NCBI GenBank assembly: GCA_900197615.1
Contig: FZLR01000017.1
Span: 1-43,532, forward strand
Direction of reading: 5' to 3'
Origin: Rhodospirillaceae bacterium Spongia-Bin9
GTDB taxonomy: Bacteria; Pseudomonadota; Alphaproteobacteria; Bin65
DNA: 43,532 nt
The position numbers and the translations under genes are program-made. How positions within the stretch are numbered: the first letter of the stretch is position 1; the number at the start of each line of letters is the position of its first letter. Under the pieces are notes generated by a model, which was given only the letters and a program-made list of their open reading frames with translations, did no database searches and was not told the origin of the DNA. Of this stretch, positions 1 to 8,418 are shown piece by piece.

Positions 1-689
1 ATCCCAACGCCTTGCCCCCCTCCCCTCGGGGGAGGGGCAGGGGGAGGGGTATCGCGGGGAAGGATCCACCGCTGCCGAATTTTGCTCTGCCCGACTTTCG
101 CAGAGGAAGCCACCCGACGGCGGCGCCACTGGTTTGTCAGGGCCGAAAAAAACAAGCGTTAGCGCCGGTTTCCAACGGTCGCCGCCCCCGCATCGGTCCG
201 CAGACCGCAGACCGGATATCCCGAACGGAAAGCGACTGCCGGGCTGTGAAACCCGACCGGCCGGACAGGGCAGTCGCCGCCTCGTGCCGCCCGACCGGGG
301 CGGCAAAGGGATCGACATTCGGGAGGATTGGGGGCGCCCGGGAACTGCGGCGCGCGCAGTTCGGGCGTTGATGGAAACCGACATAGGAGACAAAAATCTC
401 TATGTCAAGGAAAAAAGCGAAATAATCGGCATAATGTTTGGAATTTGTCCGAACGCCCCCTTCGACTTCGCTCAGGGCAGGCTCCTTCGATACGCCCCGC
501 CCTTCGATACGCCGCCTGCGGCGGCTACTCAGGGTGAGGGAGGGTGCGGTTGACACTGAGAATACCCCCCTCATCCCGAGTAGCCCCGGACGCGCCCGGG
601 GCGTATCGAGGGGCGTATCGAGGGGCGTATCGAGGGGCGGCAAGGGTGGGGGACGCTGACATTTTGGATGCCCGTTTCGGAGCACCCCG
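1..689. other. Non-coding left end with hairpins and short repeats
   Basis: No convincing gene was found here; the open frames are rich in Arg, Pro and Gly and look like chance frames of GC-rich DNA. Visible structures are a 9-bp C/G hairpin (arms 17-25 and 29-37, loop tcg), an A/T-richer hairpin (arms 380-386 and 400-406), a GCCGCC/GGCGGC hairpin at 511-525, a CCCCGG/CCGGGG hairpin at 584-601, and a 12-bp tandem repeat at 598-633 with inverted copies at 487-513. The block resembles intergenic repeat DNA downstream of the minus-strand gene that ends at 690. Confidence 0.6.
598..633. repeat. Three tandem copies of a 12-bp unit with inverted partners
   Basis: The unit GGGGCGTATCGA occurs three times head to tail, followed by a partial GGGGCGG. 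Its reverse complement TCGATACGCCCC lies at 487-498 and a shorter copy TCGATACGCC at 504-513. The whole 480-640 block can therefore fold into a large compound stem. This is what the sequence shows; membership of a genome-wide palindromic repeat family is inferred. Confidence 0.7.
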
Positions 690-1520
690 CTAAATCCCGC
701 GTCCGAGCCAGCGTGCGCCGAGCATGAGCGCCAGAATATGCGCCGGGGCCAGCCGGTCCGGGGCGGCGAACGGGTCGAAACCGCCGCGTTCGAGACGGTC
801 CAGCTGCGCCGCTGCGACCGGCTTCAACACCAGCAATCGATCCGCCGGTCCGCCGGTTTCGGCCACGGCGGCGAGCCGGTCGCGCGCCATCGCCGCCACC
901 GTCCCGGCCGCGGCGCGCACACCCGGCGTCGCCCGCCGTTCCAGCAGGTCGCGCGGGCCTGCCGCGCCGGCCGCCAACGCCGATTGCGGCAACAGCTGCC
1001 GGCCCTGTGCGGCATGGAAACCGGCGGCGCGCAGGATGCCGGCAAGCGCCCATCCGGTGCCGAGCGCCCGCGCCGCTTGCCGCGCCGGCTCGCTCGCGCG
1101 GCCGTTTTCGGCGGCGACTGCCATCGCTTCGGCCAGGACGCCGCCGGTCCGTCCGGCATAGTCGGCGAGCGCCGCTTCGTCGGTCATCGGCGCGTCGTCC
1201 AGGTCCCGCTCGCGCCCGTCGATCAGGGCCTGCAACAGCGCCGTGTCGAGCCCGCCGGCGCGCAGGGCTGCGGTGAGCGGCACTGCCACTTCATGCTGCC
1301 GCACCGGCGCGCCCGCCGCCGCAGCCTCCAGCACCTCCCGCCACCATTGCAGCCGGATCTGCCCGATCGCCGGCTCGCTGACGATCTCGCGGATACGGGC
1401 GATCTCGATATTGAAGGCGAGCAGAATCCACAGCGCAGGCCGTTGCCGGCGCGGTGCGAACAGGCTCGCGAGATAGCGCTCGAAATCGAACCGGCGGGCC
1501 CGCCGGCGGGCGGAATTCAC
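690..1520 (-). CDS. Squalene/phytoene synthase-fold protein, NDUFAF6-like
   Basis: The protein has 276 residues with the N-terminal block DFERYLASLFAPRRQRPAL and then EIARIREIVSEP and IRLQWWREVLE, which are typical of the family containing the mitochondrial complex I assembly factor NDUFAF6. The Asp-rich motifs that bind prenyl diphosphate in true squalene or phytoene synthases are not visible, so terpenoid synthesis is unlikely. A role in respiratory complex I assembly is inferred from family and context. The start is a GTG at 1518-1520 with GGAAG five bases upstream; the N-terminus is short. The Mth938/NDUFAF3-like gene is on the same strand, separated by a gene on the other strand. Confidence 0.8.
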   Translation of the reverse strand: MNSARRRARRFDFERYLASLFAPRRQRPALWILLAFNIEIARIREIVSEPAIGQIRLQWWREVLEAAAAGAPVRQHEVAVPLTAALRAGGLDTALLQALIDGRERDLDDAPMTDEAALADYAGRTGGVLAEAMAVAAENGRASEPARQAARALGTGWALAGILRAAGFHAAQGRQLLPQSALAAGAAGPRDLLERRATPGVRAAAGTVAAMARDRLAAVAETGGPADRLLVLKPVAAAQLDRLERGGFDPFAAPDRLAPAHILALMLGARWLGRGI

Positions 1521-1530
1521 GGGGGCTTCC

Positions 1531-1561
1531 GGGGGGGGTCTCTTTTCTTTTTTTTTTTTTT
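1531..1561. repeat. G8 and T14 homopolymer tracts between divergent genes
   Basis: A run of eight G (1531-1538) is followed by TCTCTTTTC and a run of fourteen T (1548-1561). Both lie in the 118-base gap between the minus-strand NDUFAF6-like gene (GTG start at 1520) and the plus-strand PuuD-like gene (start 1639). Tracts of this length can slip and could change promoter spacing or leader length; they are also prone to sequencing error. Confidence 0.75.
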
Positions 1562-1638
1562 ATGCAGATTAGGCGCAGCAACGGTGCGCGGCGGCCTGCC
1601 GGGCTCGGCTGATGTATGACTTGCCTTGGGGAGACATC

Positions 1639-2256
1639 ATGGCGGCTATTCTGACAAAGCTCAGCAACACGGTGATTGCCGGCATCGTGGCGCTGATCGT
1701 TATGTTCGTCATCGTCGGCGCCACGGCCGGCGGCGGCGCTTTCGACCACACCTGGTGGAGCTTCCTGTTCCGCTATCTCCACGTCCTCTCGGGCGTCATG
1801 TGGATCGGCCTGTTGTATTATTTCAACTTCGTCCAGATCCCCAACATGCCGAACATTCCGGACGAGCAAAAGCCGGCCGTCGGCAAGGTGATCGCGCCCG
1901 CGGCCCTGTTCTGGTTCCGCTGGGCCGCCATGTCGACGATCGTCACCGGCCTGATCGTGGCCCTGATGCAGGGGTATCTCGTCGAGGCCATCGCGATCGG
2001 CTTCACGGACGAAGGCAACAGCACGGCGATCGGCATCGGCATGTGGCTGGGCGCCATCATGTGGTTCAACGTCTGGTTCGTCATCTGGCCGAACCAGAAG
2101 CGGGCGCTCGGCATCGTCGAGGCCGACGCCGCTTCGAAAGCCAAGTCGGCGCGCACGGCCATGCTGTTCTCGCGCACCAACACGCTGCTCTCGATCCCCA
2201 TGCTGTTCTGCATGATCGCGCAGCAGAATGGCGGTTTCGTGGGATTCGGCGGCTGA
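1639..2256 (+). CDS. PuuD-type integral membrane protein without cytochrome c domain
   Basis: The 205-residue protein has about five hydrophobic segments and matches the membrane half of urate hydroxylase PuuD, including a His in a membrane helix (LHVLSGVMWIGLLYYFNFVQ). Full-length PuuD carries a C-terminal cytochrome c domain with a CxxCH haem motif; no such motif is present and the protein ends soon after the last helix. Urate oxidation is therefore uncertain, and a redox-linked membrane role is only an inference. The ATG at 1639 is preferred over 1612 because GGGGAG at 1628-1633 is well placed before it. A terminator follows at 2307. Confidence 0.75.
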   Translation: MAAILTKLSNTVIAGIVALIVMFVIVGATAGGGAFDHTWWSFLFRYLHVLSGVMWIGLLYYFNFVQIPNMPNIPDEQKPAVGKVIAPAALFWFRWAAMSTIVTGLIVALMQGYLVEAIAIGFTDEGNSTAIGIGMWLGAIMWFNVWFVIWPNQKRALGIVEADAASKAKSARTAMLFSRTNTLLSIPMLFCMIAQQNGGFVGFGG

Positions 2257-2306
2257 CGCCAAATTATTCCGGCGTCCCCCGGTTGGAGGGCGACGGCAAT
2301 CGAAGG

Positions 2307-2338
2307 AAACGGGCTCCGCCATCGGTGGGGCCCGTTTT
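2307..2338 (+). terminator. Intrinsic terminator after the PuuD-like gene
   Basis: AAACGGGC (2307-2314) pairs with GCCCGTTT (2330-2337). The pairing continues inward through TCCGCC and GGTGGG with two G-T wobbles to a three-base loop, and the 3' arm ends in TTTT. It lies between convergent genes and could also act on the minus strand. Confidence 0.8.
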
Positions 2339-2459
2339 CGTTGCTGCGCACGCGATCTTCGGGTCGCCCGAACCCCAATCCGGTCCGGGTGGAAATACCG
2401 TAGGGGGTGAAACCCTTCCCTACTGTCGGGATAGAACTCGGTGCAGCGATGCCGCCCGG

Positions 2460-2840
2460 TCAGCCGGCCGGCAACGCCATCAGCGCCGCGCCGACCGCCC
2501 GGCCCTCGCCGGCCAGGAGGTTGTAGGTCCGGCAGGCGGCCCCGGTGTCCATCGCCTCGACGGCAAGGCCGGCTTGCCTGAGTGCCTCGCGCCCGGCCGG
2601 CGGGATCGATGCCGCGCCGGCGCCGAGGCCGAGGATCAGCAGTTCCGTCCGATCGCCGGCAAAGGCGGCGGCAAGCGCCGCTGCATCCAGGGTAGCAGGG
2701 TCGTCGGTTTCCCAGGCGACGACCCGGTCCGCCAGGATCAGGACCGATCCGGCCCACCGTTCGCCGCCGATGCGGAAGCCGCCGGGGCCGTAGCTTTCGA
2801 CGAAAGGCCGGTCGCCGCGCGCCGCCTCGGTCAGTTCCAT
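2460..2840 (-). CDS. Mth938-like domain protein (DUF498), NDUFAF3-like
   Basis: This 126-residue protein belongs to the Mth938 family. Visible family features are FVESYGPGGFRIGGERWAGS near the N-terminus, LLILGLGAG in the middle and the late block MDTGAACRTYNLL. The mitochondrial relative NDUFAF3 helps assemble complex I, so a similar assembly role is inferred. The frame opens upstream to 2894, inside secF, but the ATG at 2838-2840 gives the usual N-terminus and lies 19 bases after the secF stop. It is probably co-transcribed with apaG and secF. Confidence 0.82.
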   Translation of the reverse strand: MELTEAARGDRPFVESYGPGGFRIGGERWAGSVLILADRVVAWETDDPATLDAAALAAAFAGDRTELLILGLGAGAASIPPAGREALRQAGLAVEAMDTGAACRTYNLLAGEGRAVGAALMALPAG

Positions 2841-2859
2841 CGGCCTGTCGGCGCGCGCG

Positions 2860-3813
2860 CTAGCCGGCGGCGGCCTCGGCGGTATCGCCGGCATCGCCCG
2901 CCCGGCCGAGGCGCTTGATGCGCAGGATCAGCAACAGCGGCACCGCCAGGCAGATCGACGAATAAGTGCCGACGACCACGCCCCAGATCAGGGCGATGGA
3001 GAAGCCGCGAATCACCTCGCCGCCCAGGAAGAACAGGGCGAGCAGCGCCAGCAAGGTCGTCACGCTGGTCAGAACCGTGCGCGACAGGGTGTCGTTGAGC
3101 GACAGGTTCATCAGGTCCGGCATCGCCATTTTCTTGTACTTGCGCAGGTTCTCGCGCACCCGGTCGAACACCACCACCGTGTCGTTGATCGAATAGCCCG
3201 CGATGGTCAGCACCGCGGCTACGGTCGACAGGTTGAATTCGAACTGGAACAGGCTGAACAGGCCGATGGTCAGAAGCACATCGTGGGTCAGCGCCGCCAC
3301 GGCGGCGATGCCGAACTGCCATTCGAAGCGGAACCACACATAGGCCATGATTGCGAGCAGCGCGAGCATCGTCGCGACGATGCCGGCCTGGATCAGCTCG
3401 GCGCCGACCTTGGGGCCGACGAACTCCTCGCGCCCGACGCGGAAATTCTTGCCCAGCGCCGCCGTCACCGTTTCGATCGCCTGCATCTGGCGCTTGTTGT
3501 CGCCCGGCTGCTTCTCGACCCGGATCAGCACCTCGGACTCATTGCCGAAATTCTGGATCGAGACCTCGCCGAGGCCGAGCGCGTTGAGCCGGCTTCGCAG
3601 TCCGGCCACATCGGCCGGCTTCTCCGCGCCCTTGTCGTCCAGCGCGGTGACCTGAAGCAGGATGCCGCCCTTGAAGTCGATGCCGAAATTGAGACCCTGG
3701 CCGAAGAACATCCCGGCGCTGAGAAGCAGCAGGGCGACCGAGAACGCCAGATAGATCGCGCGGAACCGGACGAAGGGGACAGTCGTGCCGGCCGGCACCA
3801 GACGAAGCAACAT
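2860..3813 (-). CDS. secF: Protein translocase subunit SecF
   Basis: SecF works with SecD in the inner membrane to support Sec-dependent export. The 317-residue protein has a first membrane segment at about residues 18-38, the motif GIDFKGG at 44-50, a periplasmic domain, and a C-terminal group of membrane helices with GYSINDTVVVFDRVRE. The length is normal for SecF. GGAGAA lies just before the ATG at 3813. The upstream neighbour is apaG, 42 bases away, rather than secD, which is not in this window. Confidence 0.96.
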   Translation of the reverse strand: MLLRLVPAGTTVPFVRFRAIYLAFSVALLLLSAGMFFGQGLNFGIDFKGGILLQVTALDDKGAEKPADVAGLRSRLNALGLGEVSIQNFGNESEVLIRVEKQPGDNKRQMQAIETVTAALGKNFRVGREEFVGPKVGAELIQAGIVATMLALLAIMAYVWFRFEWQFGIAAVAALTHDVLLTIGLFSLFQFEFNLSTVAAVLTIAGYSINDTVVVFDRVRENLRKYKKMAMPDLMNLSLNDTLSRTVLTSVTTLLALLALFFLGGEVIRGFSIALIWGVVVGTYSSICLAVPLLLILRIKRLGRAGDAGDTAEAAAG

Positions 3814-3855
3814 GAGGCGATTTCTCCGTAGGCCTATCGGGCGCCCGACGAGCGC

Positions 3856-4248
3856 CTAATGGACCATGTTGCGGACGAAGGGGCTGTCCAGCGAGAACAT
3901 GGGAATGCGGACATCGAACCGGCTGCCGTCGTCGCGCGTCATCTCATAGGCGCCGACCATGAAGCCGGAGGGGGTATTGAGCGGGCAGCCGCTGGTGTAT
4001 TCGAAACTCTGGCCCGGTTCCAGCACCGGCTGCTCGCCGACCACGCCGGGGCCGCGGACTTCCTGCTGCTGGCCGGCCGCGTCGGTAATCCGCCAATGCC
4101 GGTTGAGCAGCTGGACCCGTTCGCCGCCCTCGTTGCTGATCGTCACCGTGTACGCCCAGACATAGCGGTTCTCATCGGGCTCCGACTGCTCTTCCAGATA
4201 GATCGGTTTGACCGAAACGAGGATATCGACCGTCTTTTCCGAATACAT
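3856..4248 (-). CDS. apaG: ApaG domain protein
   Basis: The 130-residue protein matches ApaG, a small Fn3-like beta-sandwich protein. It shows [13 protein letters not shown], the block [19 protein letters not shown], and the C-terminal [20 protein letters not shown]. The frame extends far upstream through cmk on the other strand; the ATG at 4246-4248 gives the normal family length. The biochemical role of ApaG in bacteria is not settled. It is first in a probable apaG-secF-Mth938 unit and divergent from cmk. Confidence 0.93.
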   Translation of the reverse strand: MYSEKTVDILVSVKPIYLEEQSEPDENRYVWAYTVTISNEGGERVQLLNRHWRITDAAGQQQEVRGPGVVGEQPVLEPGQSFEYTSGCPLNTPSGFMVGAYEMTRDDGSRFDVRIPMFSLDSPFVRNMVH

Positions 4249-4416
4249 CGTCAGAAACTTGGCTGCGAAGGTTAACGCCGGGTATGTAGGCAAAATCGGC
4301 CGGCTGTCGAGACGGCATCTTCGTGCGGCAGGCCGGTGGCGCCGATTTCGCAACGGCATAAAATGCACTAGCCTCGGCGCCACACGACAAAGCCCGGCGC
4401 CCCTGTCCCCGATCCC

Positions 4417-5109
4417 ATGTCCGAAACCGTATCTCCGTCCTCGCTCGTTATCGCTGTCGACGGCCCGGCCGCCGCCGGCAAGGGCACGCTGGCGCGGCGG
4501 CTCGCCGACGCGCTGGGCCTGGCCTGCCTGGACTCGGGCGCGCTTTACCGCGCGGTCGGGCTGGCCGTGCTGCACGCCGGCGGCGATCCGGCCGACGAAG
4601 CGGCCGCCGCCGCCGCGGCCCGGACGCTGGATACCGGCCGCCTTTCCGACCCGGCCCTGCGCACGCCCGAAGCGGGCGATGCCGCCTCCAAAGTCGCCGC
4701 TTTCCCCTCGGTCAGGGAAGCCCTGCTCGAATTCCAGCGCCGTTTCGCGCGCGAGCCGCCCGCCGGCTGCCGCGGCGCGGTGCTCGACGGCCGGGATATC
4801 GGCACCGTCGTGTGCCCGGACGCGCCGGTGAAAATCTTCGTCACCGCCAGTCCGGACGAAAGGGCGCGCCGCCGTTTTGCGGAGTTGCAGGCCGCCGGGG
4901 CGAAGGCTATATACGCCGCTGTCCTGAGCGAGTTGGCGGAACGCGACGACCGCGACAGCAACCGCGCCGTTGCCCCGCTGAAGCCCGCCGACGACGCGGC
5001 GATTCTCGATACCAGTACGCTGGATGCCGATACGGCGTTCCGCGCGGCGCTGGAAATCGTGGCGCAGCGCGCGCCCGGATGGCGAAGGCTCGTGCAGGAT
5101 GTCCGGTAA
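4417..5109 (+). CDS. cmk: Cytidylate kinase
   Basis: The enzyme transfers phosphate from ATP to CMP or dCMP in the cytoplasm. The 230-residue protein has the nucleotide-binding loop GPAAAGKGT at residues 16-24, the block [15 protein letters not shown], the motif [19 protein letters not shown], and [19 protein letters not shown] near the C-terminus, all typical of Cmk. rpsA follows after 131 bases, a common bacterial gene order. Confidence 0.97.
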   Translation: MSETVSPSSLVIAVDGPAAAGKGTLARRLADALGLACLDSGALYRAVGLAVLHAGGDPADEAAAAAAARTLDTGRLSDPALRTPEAGDAASKVAAFPSVREALLEFQRRFAREPPAGCRGAVLDGRDIGTVVCPDAPVKIFVTASPDERARRRFAELQAAGAKAIYAAVLSELAERDDRDSNRAVAPLKPADDAAILDTSTLDADTAFRAALEIVAQRAPGWRRLVQDVR

Positions 5110-5141
5110 CGGCAACGCAACGGCGCTGCATTCCGACCCGG

Positions 5142-5177
5142 CCTGACGGAGGACCGATTGGGGATCCGCCCGTCAGG
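5142..5177 (+). promoter_or_regulatory. Inverted repeat in the rpsA leader
   Basis: CCTGACGG (5142-5149) and CCGTCAGG (5170-5177) are perfect complements separated by 20 bases. They lie 63 bases before the rpsA start. In other bacteria S1 represses translation of its own mRNA through leader structure, so this stem is a candidate control element; that role is inferred only from position. Confidence 0.35.
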
Positions 5178-5240
5178 AAGCGCTCCGTCGGGATTGCAGC
5201 CAGGAAGCCGGCCGGAAGACGAGAGGACATCCGGAAACCC

Positions 5241-6944
5241 ATGACGACTGCGACAGAAACCGCGGCGGCGTCCGGCGAGGACTTCGCCGCGCTGCTCGAT
5301 GCATCCCTGAAAGACCACGACCAGTTCGAAGGCAAGGTGGTAGCCGGCCGGATCGTGGCGATCGAAAACGACCACGCCGTGATCGACGTCGGCCTGAAGG
5401 CCGAAGGCCGCGTGCCGGTCAAGGAATTCGCGCCGCCGGGCGCGGCGCCGGAGATCAAACCGGGCGACGAGGTCGAGGTCTATGTCGAGCGGCTGGAGAA
5501 CGCGAACGGCGAAGCCGTGCTGTCGCGCGACAAGGCCCGGCGCGAGGAAGCCTGGGTCCAGCTCGAAAGCGCCTTCAACGACGGGCAGCGCGTAACCGGT
5601 CACATCTTCGGCCGGGTCAAGGGCGGCTTCACGGTCGATCTCAACGGGGCCGTTGCTTTCCTGCCCGGCAGCCAGGTCGATATCCGGCCGGTGCGCGACG
5701 TGACGCCGATCATGAACACGCCGCAGCCCTTCCAGATTCTCAAGATGGACCGGCAGCGCGGCAACATCGTGGTCTCGCGCCGCGCCGTGCTCGAGGAAAC
5801 CCGCGCCGAAGCCCGCGCCGAGCTGATCGCCAACCTGAAGGAAGGCCAGGTGCTGAAGGGCGTGGTGAAGAACATCACCGATTATGGCGCGTTCGTCGAT
5901 CTGGGCGGCATCGACGGCCTGCTCCATGTCACCGACATCTCCTGGAAGCGGGTCAACCATCCTTCGGAGGCGCTCTCGATCGGCGAGACGGTCGACGTCC
6001 AGGTCATCCGCTTCAACCCGGACACCCAGCGCATCAGCCTGGGCATGAAGCAGCTCGAAGCCGACCCGTGGGACGGCGTGGAAGCGAAATATCCGGAGAG
6101 CGCCCGCTTCACCGGCCGGGTGACCAACATCACCGACTACGGCGCCTTCGTGGAGCTGGAGGCCGGCATCGAAGGCCTGGTCCATGTCTCGGAAATGTCC
6201 TGGACCAAGAAGAACGTCCATCCGGGCAAGATCGTCTCGACCAGCCAGGAAGTCGAAGTGATGGTGCTGGACGTCGATTCCCAGCGCCGCCGGATCAGCC
6301 TGGGCCTGAAGCAGACCCGGGACAATCCCTGGGCGACCTTTGCCGGGCAGTATCCGTCCGGCACGGAGATGGAAGGCGAAATCCGCAACATCACCGAATT
6401 CGGCCTGTTCGTCGGCCTGCCGGGCGAAATCGACGGCATGGTGCACCTGTCCGACATCTCCTGGAACACGCCGGGCGAGGAAGCCGTCGCCCGGTACAAG
6501 AAGGGCGACATGGTCAAGGTGAAGCTCCTCGAGGTCGATACCGAGAAGGAACGGATCAGCCTGGGCATCAAGCAGCTCTCGGAAGACCCGCTGGCCGGGG
6601 CCGCGGGCTCGATCCGGAAGGGCGAGCTCGTGACCTCGACGATCACCGCGGTCACCTCGGGCGGCCTGGAGGTCGAGGTCCACGGCATTCAGGGCTTCAT
6701 CCGCAAGGCCGACCTGTCGCGCGAGCGCGTCGAGCAGCGGCCGGACCGCTTCGCCGTCGGCGAGAAGATCGACGCCAAGGTCACCAACTTCGACAAGAGC
6801 GCCCGCAAATTGAGCCTGTCGGTCAAGGCGCGGGAGATCGCCGAGGACAAGGAAGCGATGGAGCAGTTCGGCTCCTCCGATTCCGGCGCTTCGCTCGGCG
6901 ACATCCTGGGCGCCGCGCTCAACAAGGCGAAGAAGGACGGGTAG
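5241..6944 (+). CDS. rpsA: 30S ribosomal protein S1
   Basis: S1 binds mRNA on the small ribosomal subunit and helps load structured or weakly recognised messages. The 567-residue protein contains six S1/OB RNA-binding repeats, roughly at residues 30-97, 117-180, 200-270, 290-357, 375-445 and 460-530; the repeated phrase NITDYGAFVDL / NITDYGAFVEL / NITEFGLFVGL marks repeats three to five. The frame opens upstream within cmk, but the ATG at 5241 gives the standard N-terminus. A very stable GC hairpin follows the stop codon. Confidence 0.97.
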   Translation: MTTATETAAASGEDFAALLDASLKDHDQFEGKVVAGRIVAIENDHAVIDVGLKAEGRVPVKEFAPPGAAPEIKPGDEVEVYVERLENANGEAVLSRDKARREEAWVQLESAFNDGQRVTGHIFGRVKGGFTVDLNGAVAFLPGSQVDIRPVRDVTPIMNTPQPFQILKMDRQRGNIVVSRRAVLEETRAEARAELIANLKEGQVLKGVVKNITDYGAFVDLGGIDGLLHVTDISWKRVNHPSEALSIGETVDVQVIRFNPDTQRISLGMKQLEADPWDGVEAKYPESARFTGRVTNITDYGAFVELEAGIEGLVHVSEMSWTKKNVHPGKIVSTSQEVEVMVLDVDSQRRRISLGLKQTRDNPWATFAGQYPSGTEMEGEIRNITEFGLFVGLPGEIDGMVHLSDISWNTPGEEAVARYKKGDMVKVKLLEVDTEKERISLGIKQLSEDPLAGAAGSIRKGELVTSTITAVTSGGLEVEVHGIQGFIRKADLSRERVEQRPDRFAVGEKIDAKVTNFDKSARKLSLSVKAREIAEDKEAMEQFGSSDSGASLGDILGAALNKAKKDG

Positions 6945-6953
6945 ACCGGATTT

Positions 6954-6985
6954 CCCGCCGCGGCCGGCAACCGGGCCGCGGCGGG
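6954..6985 (+). terminator. Perfect 12-bp GC hairpin after rpsA, no T-run
   Basis: CCCGCCGCGGCC (6954-6965) and GGCCGCGGCGGG (6974-6985) are perfect complements around an 8-base loop, nine bases after the rpsA stop. No run of T follows, so it may terminate poorly alone and instead stabilise the mRNA 3' end or act with Rho. Confidence 0.6.
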
Positions 6986-7136
6986 ACGGCGCCTCTGTGG
7001 ATTGCGTGAATCGGGCGCATAACCGGCGCAAATCCCTGTTGTCCAACATCGTTCCGGGATCCGGCATCGGGAAAACCGGTTGGATAAATGCCAGATCGAT
7101 TGAGATAACTTATTGATTTAACATGATTTTTCGGCT

Positions 7137-8354
7137 ATGGCATGGTGCGCGCAACCGGAAATCGAATTGCGCGCCATGGAAACCCGACTGACGCCAGTGG
7201 GCGACAACGACCTTTTCCGCTCCGAAATTCCCGAAGCCGCGGCCGAGGGGGACAGGTCGCGCCAGAATACCGGGATCTATCCGTCCCAGGAAATCGAGGC
7301 GCTGATCCGCGGCAGGAAGATTCTGGCCTCGGCGCCGATCGCCGACCGTCAAATCCAGCCGGCGAGCCTCGATCTCCGGCTCGGCCGGACCGCGTACCGG
7401 GTGAACGCCAGCTTCCTGCCCGGGCCGGACCATAGCGTCAGGGAACGCATAGACGCGTTCGCGCAATATGAGATCGACCTTGCCGAAGGCGGTGTCCTCG
7501 AACAGGGGCATGTCTACATCGTGCCGCTGCTGGAGCAGCTCGATCTGCCCAGGCCGCTGAGCGCCTATGCCAATCCGAAAAGCTCGGCGGGGCGGCTCGA
7601 CATCTTCACCCGGGTTATTACCGACCGATCGACGTCGTTCGACCGTATCGCTGCAGGCTATTGCGGCGCGCTGTACGCCGAAATCTCGCCGCGCACGTTC
7701 AGCGTGCGGGTCCAGACCGGAACGCGGTTGAACCAACTCAGGATGCGCCGGGGCGCGCCGACCCTCAGCAAAACCGCCCTGCGCGCCCTCCAGACCGAGC
7801 GCAAGCTCTCCACCGACGGGTCGGAAATCACGCTGGAAGGCGACAAGCTCAACATTTCCCTGGACCTTCGCGGCAGTGCACCCGATGCGATCGTCGGCTA
7901 CAAGGCGAAAAAGAACTGCGACGTGATCGACGTCGAAAGGGTCGGGCACTATCCGGCCGCGGATTTCTGGGAGCCGATCCGCGCGCCGGCGGATGGCGGT
8001 TTTGTCCTCAATGTCGACGATTTCTATATCCTGGCCTCGAAGGAAGCGGTCTCCGTGCCGCCGGACCATGCCGCCGAAATGATCCCTTACGATACGCTCG
8101 TCGGCGAGTTCAGGGTCCACTACGCAGGCTTCTTCGACCCCGGCTTCGGCAGCCCGGAAGCCGGCGGAACCGGCAGCCGCGCCGTCCTCGAAGTCCGGCC
8201 CCACGAAGTGCCGTTTTTCGTCGAGGACGGGCAGGTCGTCGGACGGCTCGTCTACGAGCGGCTGCGCGCCGTGCCGGATCGGCTCTACGGCAAGGACATG
8301 GGCTCCAACTACCAGGCCCAGGGGTTGCGCCTGAGCAAGCATTTCCGCATGTAG
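7137..8354 (+). CDS. dcd: 2'-Deoxycytidine 5'-triphosphate deaminase, double-domain form
   Basis: The enzyme deaminates dCTP to dUTP, the precursor of dTTP. The protein of about 405 residues is roughly twice the size of E. coli Dcd and matches the long alphaproteobacterial form with two dUTPase-like folds. The first half has ANPKSSAGRLDIFTRVITD and YCGALYAEISPRTFSVRVQ, comparable to the Ser/Arg-rich and catalytic Glu segments of Dcd; the second half repeats the fold around FRVHYAGFFDPGFG and AVLEVRPHEVPFFVEDGQ. The start could be 7137 or 7176 (METRLTPVG). The 60 bases upstream are A/T-rich and probably hold the promoter. Confidence 0.88.
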   Translation: MAWCAQPEIELRAMETRLTPVGDNDLFRSEIPEAAAEGDRSRQNTGIYPSQEIEALIRGRKILASAPIADRQIQPASLDLRLGRTAYRVNASFLPGPDHSVRERIDAFAQYEIDLAEGGVLEQGHVYIVPLLEQLDLPRPLSAYANPKSSAGRLDIFTRVITDRSTSFDRIAAGYCGALYAEISPRTFSVRVQTGTRLNQLRMRRGAPTLSKTALRALQTERKLSTDGSEITLEGDKLNISLDLRGSAPDAIVGYKAKKNCDVIDVERVGHYPAADFWEPIRAPADGGFVLNVDDFYILASKEAVSVPPDHAAEMIPYDTLVGEFRVHYAGFFDPGFGSPEAGGTGSRAVLEVRPHEVPFFVEDGQVVGRLVYERLRAVPDRLYGKDMGSNYQAQGLRLSKHFRM

Positions 8355-8418
8355 CGGCCGGCCGGCCGCCGCCGGGCCGGCCATTTCCGAACTTTCCCCC
8401 ACCGATGGATCGAGACCG

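Noticed and set aside
137-685. A 182-codon minus-strand frame at the left end
   Set aside because: Its translation includes the tandem repeat as a meaningless LDTP repeat and shows no domain.
4545-7067. An 840-codon minus-strand frame opposite cmk and rpsA
   Set aside because: It spans two well-identified genes and the gap between them in antisense and has no family signature.
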